Shown here one piece after another: positions 48,001 to 56,089 of a DNA stretch of 64,000 nucleotides; positions within the stretch are counted from its first letter, which is position 1; each line of letters starts with the position of its first letter. Source of the DNA: Tritrichomonas musculus (lineage: Eukaryota > Parabasalia > Tritrichomonadida > Tritrichomonadidae). The translations under genes and the position numbers were made by a program. The notes beneath the pieces are model-generated. The model was not told where the DNA came from. It worked only from the letters and a program-made list of their open reading frames with translations, and did no database searches. Where the stretch lies: the NCBI GenBank assembly GCA_039105265.1, contig JAPFFF010000001.1, forward strand, positions 3,472,001-3,536,000, given 5' to 3'.

Positions 48001-49706
48001 TAAAAGAGAAAGTCATTAATAAATTAAACAAACGCTGTCCTAAGAATAAATTAAACTCAGTTGGATGTTATGTTATGATAAAGAAAGATGACCATAACAC
48101 AGATATAATACCAGCTAATGAACATGGATTAATGTATAGTTTGGCGAATCTTGACCGCACTGAAACATATATTTCATATAAAGATGGCAGTCTAAAGAAT
48201 GGTAAAGATGTTGAGGTTAGTTTTGAGATACATAGTTGTGAAAATGAGTTTAAATATGATGGCTATGACACTTTAAAAGTCTATCTTAAATGGAACAAAT
48301 ATCTAGATAATGCTATTTATTTACATTCAATATCAAGGTTTTATTGGGACTTGTATATTCCTAATTCTAATATTGCAACTAGACTAACATTTAAATTAGA
48401 CCCAGACTATAAAATAAGACATTATATAGCATATGATTACACTTATATCGATATTATTGGTGAAAAAGATACCATTGAGAAGCTAAATATAAATTGGAGG
48501 AAAGACAAAATAAATACAGAAACTAGGGATATTGAACTATACCTGAGGAAAGCCATGACAGAATCCATAGAAGAGATAAAATGGAATGGAAATACCAATC
48601 CATTTGACTATATAATCCAATCTCAGTTTTATGAAATTACGCCAAGACCTGATGCTGCAACAACACTTTATACTGATTACAATATTACATCATCAAAAAT
48701 AATTACTGCAGACAATATTACAACGATGAGAAGTGATGTAAATGTCTTGACAAATAATTTTGATGTCTTGTCATATGATTTTAATATCTTGAGAATAGAT
48801 GTTAATAAGCTCCAAATAGAAATGCTTGCACAACAGATGATAACAAAGCACTTATCATCCCAAGTTCATGCACTTATAGTAGGACAGGAAATTAGCTTAT
48901 TGTTCAGTCTAGTTGGTTTTATTGTTGGTGTTGGAGGAGTAATTGTTGATAATATGGGAATTAATTTTGGTACACGAGCGATTTATAATGGTAATGATGT
49001 TTCTCATTATGCTTCTTTAGATGATTTTACAGTTGATTATGGGAGTGTTGCAGAGGATGCAATAAGATTGGAGAGTGGAGGAAGTATTCAGAGGGTTGTT
49101 CCATCAATCAGTAATGCTAACCTTAGATTAAATGAATATTGGTTACAATGGAGAGATTTATTATTTGATTTAGATATGGCAGATGGTAATATTGCTATGA
49201 GTGATTATATATTTCAACAAATTGTTGATTTAGAAGAAATTATTCACGCAGAATTCCCTTTGGCTGAAATGCCGGATTGGCTAAAAGTACTAATGCGAGC
49301 CAAAGATTTACCAACAAGTAGAGTAGCAAGAAGTACCACAACTGAACCAGATTTAATAACAAATGTCATTGAGTGGTGTGAAAAAGATTATCAAAGACTA
49401 GATGACCCAACAAAATTTAAAGACAACTGGATTAATCCAGACAAAGCTGTATTATCATTATCAGCTACTATTGATATTTGCAATAGGATGAGAGACTCGA
49501 TGAAACTACCGATTGGCATATTAGCTCATGAAATAAAATCAATTAAAGAGAAGTTAAGTAATAAGAATCCACTCGAGGAAATAGATATGACTGCTTATGT
49601 GACTAAAGCAGAGGTTAAGGAGATGCTACAACAGAAGGATGCCATAATTGAATCATTAGCAAATAGAATTGCTGCATTGGAAAAGAAGTGTGCAAATATA
49701 GAGTAG
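45066..49706 (+). CDS. Giant Maverick protein 1, putative surface/fibre protein with W-x6-W repeats
   Basis: About 1,546 residues from the ATG at 45,066 (the frame is open from 45,024 but that overlaps the divergent gene's start). Regions: an N-terminal charged domain; a Trp-rich stretch (46,380-47,020) with six W-[ND/S]-x5-W units such as VWNVLWKEW, IWDLVHGEW, AWNIMDTQW and IWDVEHEEW, and a seventh near 47,950; a beta-rich module (47,440-48,660) shared with the next gene; an AATTLYTDYNITSSKIITAD block; a hydrophobic, possibly membrane segment near 48,895-48,960; and a C-terminal coiled coil. Size, repeats and position suggest a virion fibre, spike or host-attachment protein. No enzyme motif. 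Confidence 0.7.
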   Translation: MSLALYSAKSKVATKLKANGFEIGVGEDEKINIIQEDKPNEYPKFNCLYNKAEVDARVVNDYIENGGSLEGFGDIPITEKSTQILEYRAPIKKSILEESNRELIKEELCVNTFNDIIEGESKTCEAIHEMYNELMCAADGYEQVVLDEDKGQCDVIKYVQTPTDEFQHLPFHNLASILKNIIKNEKNNQNTTRILYDTFNKTNWIKFINGTKQYHYNLQDNTLKTIGYRYKNSNVEVKADQLIEVSNPGEFIEIYMQNQKDNYANIKLFMGAFLAQYLVEVMIKKGVNYIKTRKDADSLRITIVEDDGTSETITLGEYLNNVYSSLNNLTQAHNDLHDYVLKIKSCKCNQGAGGEDINRILQMRDHLENHIRDLQNNQNRLFVDRAVESTQDVFTQTILYRDAIPEIAKQVLEQDKEKQKVDVQDRSSDRGKHHDDNYVWNVLWKEWEEIIDEFDRPEGWRENRQASVPINYIWDLVHGEWVMIDNVHDNISPTWRYEMDSEYIAYNLLKIYENDENGYLRWSDRYQEWQWYSYYDYYTENESVYIPNRIRDNQEVFGPSFAWNIMDTQWQEHGQDFLDNWRTDSILNPPDNFIWDVEHEEWVIMTQHFDGVDGWRTIHSREMIDIVEIRNSLLHLFGKIEWNEERKQWIWKPILENENNPASPLALFSNDKSTGTSIALPDFVNNALSFEKVLECYGVDICDDIPTLDETKPVLGKYIIKGDLEVNGKILCDSVPSGGIVTTDFSHEPGYPVYTLTNDKLSIDTFQLFDRDFKMLVIGNTDDIQKKISNTTERTNIFKVILRKTIIKNAEGDIINEFYIYVHDGKIYNPILMHNTEHDETRLSYFHEATNKIFIAYEERVNLDPYNLYIKGELSIMYLLPQDSLVAVEPTIKCDIIDAKNVMKLHESDIIYLYRPSNISDEILDGHDYYKMVYKIPNTYTIPDGLNFTFKDYSFSNDWSLIWNATNGQWEGYNCSGHVKEKVINKLNKRCPKNKLNSVGCYVMIKKDDHNTDIIPANEHGLMYSLANLDRTETYISYKDGSLKNGKDVEVSFEIHSCENEFKYDGYDTLKVYLKWNKYLDNAIYLHSISRFYWDLYIPNSNIATRLTFKLDPDYKIRHYIAYDYTYIDIIGEKDTIEKLNINWRKDKINTETRDIELYLRKAMTESIEEIKWNGNTNPFDYIIQSQFYEITPRPDAATTLYTDYNITSSKIITADNITTMRSDVNVLTNNFDVLSYDFNILRIDVNKLQIEMLAQQMITKHLSSQVHALIVGQEISLLFSLVGFIVGVGGVIVDNMGINFGTRAIYNGNDVSHYASLDDFTVDYGSVAEDAIRLESGGSIQRVVPSISNANLRLNEYWLQWRDLLFDLDMADGNIAMSDYIFQQIVDLEEIIHAEFPLAEMPDWLKVLMRAKDLPTSRVARSTTTEPDLITNVIEWCEKDYQRLDDPTKFKDNWINPDKAVLSLSATIDICNRMRDSMKLPIGILAHEIKSIKEKLSNKNPLEEIDMTAYVTKAEVKEMLQQKDAIIESLANRIAALEKKCANIE

Positions 49707-49735
49707 ATTAGGGAATAATTTTTTTAGAGATTTAA

Positions 49736-52700
49736 ATGACTTCAGAGCAAGTGAAAGATACTACCACAAAATTCATTGGAGATATACAATTTAAGGTAGG
49801 AGATGCTACTAGGAAAGCAAGTGAATTATTAACGCTGAGTGATTTGGATGGATATGTACAGACAGGGCATTTATTTAATGAAGTAGAGGGTATACCAGAA
49901 TTTAATATCAAAAATAATAATATACAATATGAGTCATCTACACAATATCATATTCTAAAGTTTGTTAACATACCAGAGGATTTCATGAATAAAGTGAAGG
50001 AAATAACTGCACAAACCAATATCTTTAAAGTGGTTTTGAGAAAGAATATCATATATGACACGAATGGAAATTTAGTTAAGGAATTCTTTATTTATGCCAA
50101 AGATGGACAAGTATACTCTCCTATGATAACAAAGAGTGCAAATGGATGTTCTATAAATAATAGCACAAATATGGGATACATCAATATAGCCTTTGATAGT
50201 GGTCTTGATTTTAATCCATATACTCTATGGATGAATGGTGAGCTGAGTATCATGAATGAGTACATAACTGATTCACTGCAAACAGATAAAGCAATAAAGT
50301 GTTCCATCATAAAGGCTGATAATGCGTTAAAGTTACATAAATCTGATGCGTTGTATCTCTACAAACCATCAATCATTTCAGAAGATGTTGAATATTATAA
50401 AATGGTTTTCAATGTTCCTTCTGATTATGCAATACCTCTCAATTTAACCTTTTGCTTCAAAGAATATTGTTTTGGTAATGAATGGGTCTTAACATGGGAT
50501 GGAACCAAATGGATGGGCAATAATATTCAAGCAAGAATCGTTGGGAAAGTAGTTAATAAATTGAATCGAACAAAAATGTCAGAATCTTCTCGGCCATCAA
50601 ATTCTGTTTTCATTATGATCAAGAAAACTGAAGCAAATGAAAAATTAATCCCAAAAAGTGAGTCATCACCAGAAAGTTTAATTCATGGACTTTTTCAAAA
50701 TACATCTAAAAAATTTGAATTAATTAAGAAAGATGGCACGAAAATTGAACCAAAAAGTTTATATTGGTTTCTTGATGATTCAGAAATAGTTAAAGATGAA
50801 AGATATCCAGATTATTCAATTGGTAAACTAAATATAATTTGTGATGATTATCCAAATAATAATTTCAAAATTGAGGAGATTGATGAAATCCATTTAAATA
50901 TTGAAACACCTGGCTATTCACCATTTACTGTTGCTTACACATTTAAAGCAAATGGTGTTTATGTTAATTCGGTTAATAAAAAAGGATATTTTGGTATTAT
51001 TCCTCTGAAAGATACAATTGAAAGCCTTGAATTACATTTAGAAGATAGTTTAATTGATTCCAATAACAGAAATATTGAATTATATCTCAGAAAAGATATT
51101 ATTAATCCAATTGAAGAAGTAAATTGGGACTCATCTACAAATGCATTTGACTATATTATTAAACAGCAATATTATGATGTTAGTCCAAATCCAAATGCTG
51201 CTACAACACTATACACAGATTACAACATTACTTCATCAAAAATAATTACCGCAGATAACATCACGACGATGAGAAGTGATTTAAATGTTTTGACAAATAA
51301 TTTTGATGTCGTTTCATATGATGTTCAAGCTATTGCAAATAAAGTCGATGTATTAAATTCAGAAATGGTTTCTATTAATTTAAAAACACGATCTTTAGAA
51401 TATGATGAGGAAAATACACGAATGATTTCTTATGTTGCTTTAGCATTTGGTATTGCAGGAACTATAGGAAGTGCTATTTCATTAGGCTTTTCTATAGATG
51501 CAAATTGTATTTCATTCCCAACAAAAACTGTTTCAAATGCGGTTGGTCAAACAGCCACTAAAGGAGGTGGTATTTTACAACGAATTGGAAACTTTTTTAG
51601 AGATTGGTGGTATAGGAGAGCAGGATACCGTAATCTTGGTGAAATGGAATTGTTTGATATACCTCCCGTTACAACAAGATCAATTCAATCAACAACTGAT
51701 TTAACTCCTCTATTTGAATGGTGTGATAAAGAATATGAACCTTTACCTGATGAAACTTTTGATGATGAATTTGATGATCCTGAGAAAGCTGTATTATCAA
51801 TTAGAGCAACAGAAGAAATGTGTAATCAATTTAGAGATAGCTTAAAGAAACCATTTAAATTATTAGCTTCAAAAGTAAATGAATTAAATAATGAATATAT
51901 TTCACAAAATGATTTGGTTAGAGATGACATAATAGATGTTGTTGGTAAATATGTTAATGGCGAGGTCCATTTGGAAGCAGAAGATGTTATCACAGATGGA
52001 ACAATCAAAGCACGATTTTTGGTTCAAAAAGTTAGTGAATACAATGATGTTGATTATGAAGAGAATATAGTTACTATTAATATTACTGGTGGAACAATTA
52101 ATTACCAAGGAACAACTGATTTTCCTAGCTGCACTATGAATGACAAAACATTTGTTATATCAAACCCAAATAATCTTAGGGTTGGTGGAATACAGATTAA
52201 AGATAATACAGCAAAAAGAAGAATGGAATTTACTACAAATGATTTAGCATATACTTGTGATATAGATGCTTTACATAAGAAGATAGATACATTACATGAG
52301 CAGATAGAAAAGAATGATACAGCTCTAGCTACGACTTTAAATGAATTCCCAACTGTTGATGAAGTAAATGAAGCATTAGATGAATTAAAAAATAATATGG
52401 TTAATATGGATAACCTGTATACGAAAGAAGAAGCAGATGCAAAATATCGAAGCAAAAATGATTTGATATACAAAGAATCTATTGAAGTGCCATTTGAAAA
52501 TGTACAAGATAGTTCAGGATCGTGGGAAGTCAAAATAAAATTGAATAGTGGAACTCGTCTTGTTGGGACATTTACTGATGACTCTGAAATGGTTCATAAT
52601 TTCGATATTCTATTTGTTTATGATGATAATACTGTTATTAATGAAGAAATATATTGGGTAGAGGAGATAGATGGAATATCCTATGAATGTGGCTATGAAC

Positions 52701-53188
52701 CAAGGGATGATGGTTATTGGTGCTTTAATGTTGAAGGCTTCAATACCAAATTAATATTAGCCGAAAAAATATTGAAACAGGATGAAATAGCTTTAAAGAG
52801 TGATATTACATCATTATTGGATGACTTATATTGGAGAATATTTTATTCAGGATTTCACAAATCATATTATGAGGATATCCCAGAATTATGCTCATATTCT
52901 TACGATACTAGCTCTAAAAAATTAATTGTATGTGTCGAATATAATAGTTTATATATGGAAATGTTATTTATATTTTACGATTCAAATGACAAGAAACATT
53001 ATGTTAGAGTTAATTATAGTGAAGGATTTGCAGTACTAGATGAAATATATGGTGAAGATAAACTTAGAGAATCCAATAGAAAAAGAGATTTTGAATATGA
53101 TTTTTATCATATCGATTTTCAATTAAAGGGCTCTGGAAATATACCATTTACTGAATATTATCTCAAGCAAGTCAAAGCCACACCATAA
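49736..53188 (+). CDS. Giant Maverick protein 2, paralogue of giant protein 1
   Basis: A 1,150-residue paralogue of the preceding gene. Shared blocks in order: TNIFKVVLRKNIIYDTNGNL, SDALYLYKPSIISEDVEYYK, the LTWDGTKWMG word, and NPNAATTLYTDYNITSSK through NVLTNNFDVVSYD, where even the DNA remains very similar. Then a hydrophobic Gly/Ala segment (near 51,425-51,500), a Pro/Thr-rich part, an EEW/CDKEYEPLPDE block shared with the paralogue, a coiled coil (about 52,270-52,450) and an extra C-terminal domain of about 240 residues not in gene 1. Starts 29 bp after gene 1 with a T7 leader and TTTAAATG. Probably the same structural role. Confidence 0.7.
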   Translation: MTSEQVKDTTTKFIGDIQFKVGDATRKASELLTLSDLDGYVQTGHLFNEVEGIPEFNIKNNNIQYESSTQYHILKFVNIPEDFMNKVKEITAQTNIFKVVLRKNIIYDTNGNLVKEFFIYAKDGQVYSPMITKSANGCSINNSTNMGYINIAFDSGLDFNPYTLWMNGELSIMNEYITDSLQTDKAIKCSIIKADNALKLHKSDALYLYKPSIISEDVEYYKMVFNVPSDYAIPLNLTFCFKEYCFGNEWVLTWDGTKWMGNNIQARIVGKVVNKLNRTKMSESSRPSNSVFIMIKKTEANEKLIPKSESSPESLIHGLFQNTSKKFELIKKDGTKIEPKSLYWFLDDSEIVKDERYPDYSIGKLNIICDDYPNNNFKIEEIDEIHLNIETPGYSPFTVAYTFKANGVYVNSVNKKGYFGIIPLKDTIESLELHLEDSLIDSNNRNIELYLRKDIINPIEEVNWDSSTNAFDYIIKQQYYDVSPNPNAATTLYTDYNITSSKIITADNITTMRSDLNVLTNNFDVVSYDVQAIANKVDVLNSEMVSINLKTRSLEYDEENTRMISYVALAFGIAGTIGSAISLGFSIDANCISFPTKTVSNAVGQTATKGGGILQRIGNFFRDWWYRRAGYRNLGEMELFDIPPVTTRSIQSTTDLTPLFEWCDKEYEPLPDETFDDEFDDPEKAVLSIRATEEMCNQFRDSLKKPFKLLASKVNELNNEYISQNDLVRDDIIDVVGKYVNGEVHLEAEDVITDGTIKARFLVQKVSEYNDVDYEENIVTINITGGTINYQGTTDFPSCTMNDKTFVISNPNNLRVGGIQIKDNTAKRRMEFTTNDLAYTCDIDALHKKIDTLHEQIEKNDTALATTLNEFPTVDEVNEALDELKNNMVNMDNLYTKEEADAKYRSKNDLIYKESIEVPFENVQDSSGSWEVKIKLNSGTRLVGTFTDDSEMVHNFDILFVYDDNTVINEEIYWVEEIDGISYECGYEPRDDGYWCFNVEGFNTKLILAEKILKQDEIALKSDITSLLDDLYWRIFYSGFHKSYYEDIPELCSYSYDTSSKKLIVCVEYNSLYMEMLFIFYDSNDKKHYVRVNYSEGFAVLDEIYGEDKLRESNRKRDFEYDFYHIDFQLKGSGNIPFTEYYLKQVKATP

Positions 53189-53198
53189 AAGAGGCTTG

Positions 53199-53200
<2 letters not shown>

Positions 53201-53243
<43 letters not shown>
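53201..53243. repeat. 43-nt T homopolymer
   Basis: An uninterrupted run of T after the last Maverick gene, directly adjoining the RNA-like 76-nt sequence. Read on the minus strand it is a 43-nt A tail. Length may be imprecise because homopolymers are error-prone in sequencing. Confidence 0.8.
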
Positions 53244-53244
<1 letters not shown>

Positions 53245-53319
53245 TTTACGGACCCCCGGTGAAATCATCGGCGCAGTTAGGTCTGGGCGACCGTTAAGAG
53301 CGCATAGCCTAACGTATAC
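53244..53319 (-). ncRNA. Candidate 76-nt structured RNA with A tail
   Basis: Much more GC-rich than its surroundings. The ends GTTTACG and CGTATAC pair over 7 bp with one mismatch. CCGGTGA (53,255-53,261) pairs with TCATCGG (53,264-53,270) and TTAGG (53,277-53,281) with CCTAA (53,308-53,312), enclosing a GCG/CGC inner pairing. Together they make a three-stem junction. On the minus strand it is followed by the 43-nt A run. It resembles a retroposed small RNA or SINE, or an RNA belonging to the element. It does not fit a standard tRNA (no T-arm) and hammerhead core words are absent. Confidence 0.45.
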
Positions 53320-53549
53320 TACTATATTAAAATATCTTGATGTCTAGTTAACTTTTTAAGAATATTTTTATAAAATCTTTTCAAAATATTTGAGAGAAAA
53401 AAATATACTTCTGGCATAAAAATATTTGAGAGAAAATATTAACTCAATTTCTACTCAATATTTCGGGGTCGTGCCAATACAAGAAATAACGTATTTTCGG
53501 GTGTAGAATTCAAAAAACACCATTAGAAAGCTCAAAAACTACTCCATAC
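53320..53549. other. Inner right end of Maverick A
   Basis: No gene. AT-rich with ATATTTGAGAGAAAA words repeated at about 53,386 and 53,427, then 53,490-53,549, the inverted match to the left-end block at 30,313-30,347. That match shows the inverted repeats extend inward beyond 252 bp with a gap. Confidence 0.6.
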
Positions 53550-53801
53550 CTTTAAATCTGATGGTGTGGTCATTTGTATAGTGTTGTATAAAAAATTAAT
53601 AGAAATATTGAAAAACGACAATGTACTTGAACTTGAGGGATGGGGGTGGGAAATTAGCTAATGTAGATAGGGTATACTTACGATAGGTTTTTCAGTAGGT
53701 ATTTGGCCGGAAGCTGAGGCCCAAGCGAGGGTGTACCTGAGCTTGGTGGCGAAGCGTGTAGGCGGTGGTGAGGTACGAAACACCGCCTATACTTAACTAC
53801 T
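53550..53801 (-). repeat. Right terminal inverted repeat of Maverick A
   Basis: 252 bp, complementary to 29,682-29,933, with no difference noticed by eye. It ends CTACT followed by the TCCCA duplication. It includes the inward-facing start codon region of the first gene, without the rest of that gene. Confidence 0.93.
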
Positions 53802-53806
53802 TCCCA
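53802..53806. repeat. Right target duplication TCCCA of Maverick A
   Basis: TCCCA directly follows the right terminal repeat and matches 29,677-29,681. Confidence 0.7.
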
Positions 53807-56089
53807 ATGATGTGATACAGCTGAAAGAGATTGAAAAGTCTGATGTACAATAATAATTCTTTCTTTGGAAAGATAAGATTCAGAATAATACGATTTGAGC
53901 CATTTTTGCTATAAAATTATAGACAAAATTTTCGAAAATATCTGACCAAATATAAAATTTAAATAAATATCTTGAAAACAAATAGGTTAAAATCTCTATA
54001 AATTTTGATATCGGCATTATATTTCCTATATATTAATAAATACCATTAGTAAACCAAACTATAGGGCCATTTTTTCTAGGAGCTTTCAGAAAATTAAATT
54101 GATTTTTTTTTATCAAATTCTGGGCAATATCTGAATTTTTGGATGTAAATGCAATTATCCAAAGATATTAATGAATATACTACATCAGGGACAAATTTTA
54201 CTCATACTATCTCAAGATATCTTGATTTTAATTTTTAGACTAAGTTGCTGAAAACAAGTCATTAATCATATTTTTATAATTACCGCTATATATGTATTAT
54301 CTCATATAATTTTTATTAAATTTTTTTAACTTTGAACCACATTTTTTTATATTTTTTGTTAAAAAGTATAAATTGAGGGGAGATAATTACAACGTGTTTT
54401 TTTCTTCAGAATTTTTAACTTACTAAAAAAAGAGCTAATTTTTAATTTATTTATATGTAAATCGCTCATAGTTATTGTTTCAAGCATAAAAATATAAAAA
54501 AAATGATTTTTTGCATAAAAAATAAATTTGTGAGAACAGAATGAAAAATTTGATTAATCATTTAAAATTTAAATTCGTAATAGTCGTTATATTTTTTTAT
54601 AAATATCTTAAAATTAAATAGGTTAAATTTAAAATAAAAAATATACATATGAATTATAATATGTATTAATATTATAATATTGATTTCAATTAAATTTATA
54701 GGGCCAATTTTTCTAGGAATGCTTAGATTTTTAAATTTCATTTTTTTTGTTTAATATCAAACAAAACAAAAGATATATAGAGGAATTAAAATCAGTTATC
54801 AAATGTGCATAATAAGAGTTGGATAAGCATACATTTTAATAAAAGATGGTTGAAATATCTTGATTTTAATAATTTGGCAAAGTTGCATAAAATCGGGAAA
54901 TGATAGTTTTTTTATATTTATCATAGTATATATTTTAATTCACTTTATTTTCATTACGATTTAACAATAAGAAACCATATTTTTTTGCATTTTTTTATGA
55001 AAATTTGAAATTGAGGGGAATTAATTATAACGTATTTTTTCTTCAGAATTTTATAAAATAAAAATAAAATTACCCCCGGCGAGCGATTCAGATCAATAAG
55101 AAAATATGTATATATACATGTTGATTATAATAAAAATGCAAATAGTTATCCCTATGAAATTCACCAGAGCTCCGTATATTTTTATATTATATTTATTATT
55201 TTTTTAAATACTAATATCTCTATAAATTAAAAAACTATTTTATATATTATATTAAAACAATATATATAATTTAATTTATATATAAATAAATAATATTAAA
55301 ATGAACAATATTTCAGAACTAATTAGAAATTTCCAAAATACCATTTTTTCCCACTTACTTCTGCAAACATTAAAACGACCTAATAATTAAATATGATGTA
55401 TAGCATTAGGTATGCATTATATTATATTAAAAATAGCATTGATTTGATTAACAATTTAGTGAAAAAATCCACTTTTTTAAATAAAAAAATACGTTATTTT
55501 TAGTTCTCGCACTTCTAATTTTCACGATAAAATTGGGCTCAGATTATTAAAAAGATGGACTTCCGTAATAAAGTAAAATTAAAAGCTCCTAATTAATAAA
55601 AAATTAATTTTTAATAACTAAAAATAGCATAAATAATATTATATTTATATTTTATTTATATTTTAAAAAATTGAATAGTTTATATATTAAAATATTCAAA
55701 TCTAAAAAATAATTAAATAATAAATATTTTGGTAACTACGGAGAGAAAGATCACAAAATTAAAATATGATATTTATCATTTTATAATGTATATTATATTT
55801 CAAAATTTTGTTGTAATTTTAAAAAAGAGAGTTCTCGCACCTCTATTTTCATATTAAAAATCATAAAAAATGCATAATTGTCGATAAATTGAAAATTTTA
55901 TTGAGTAATTTTGGATGAAAACAATATTTTAGTAATATCATATTAAAAACACAATAACATACTCTATGTTTCATATTGAACTGTTAAAAACAAAACTCAT
56001 GTATATATTAGCATAATAATGTGTAAAACACCATAAAATTTCTTTAATCTATCTTTTAATTCCGTTTTTAAGTATGATAAAATTGAATA
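53807..56089. other. AT-rich repeat region right of Maverick A
   Basis: After about 15 codons continuing the host open frame (stop at 53,851) there is no gene. Two diverged direct copies of a unit of about 460 bp lie at about 53,960-54,420 and 54,600-55,060. Shared landmarks are AAATAGGTTAAA, TATAGGGCCA(A/T)TTTTTCTAGGA, ATATCTTGATTTTAAT and AATTGAGGGGA...TTTTTTCTTCAGAATTTT. Copies of the GTTCTCGCAC word occur near 55,502 and 55,832. Confidence 0.55.
53960..55060. repeat. Diverged tandem duplication, offset about 640 bp
   Basis: The order of landmark words (AAATAGGTTAAA; ATAGGGCCA; ATCTTGATTTTAAT; TTGAGGGGA; TTCTTCAGAATTTT) is the same at 53,985/54,059/54,221/54,373/54,402 and 54,622/54,700/54,857/55,012/55,043. 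Identity is low between landmarks, so the duplication is old. Confidence 0.6.

Larger units (their letters stand above)
29682..53801. mobile_element. Whole-looking Maverick/Polinton (A), 24.1 kb
   Basis: Bounded by 252-bp terminal inverted repeats (29,682-29,933 and 53,550-53,801) of equal length that I could not tell apart by eye, starting AGTAG, with TCCCA target duplications. It carries the family hallmarks: protein-primed DNA polymerase B, retroviral-type integrase with a chromo-like C-terminus, FtsK/HerA-type packaging ATPase and a double-jelly-roll major capsid protein, plus small structural-like genes, two HNH genes, a GIY-YIG-like gene and two giant paralogues. No adenain-like protease was recognised. 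All main genes are open and no obvious break was noted, so it is probably a recent insertion. Confidence 0.95.

Noticed and set aside
53244-53319. tRNA or hammerhead ribozyme
   Set aside because: 76 nt and a 7-bp closing stem suggest a tRNA, but there is no T-arm with a TTC loop and no anticodon arm. The CTGATGA and GAAA hammerhead core is not arranged correctly.
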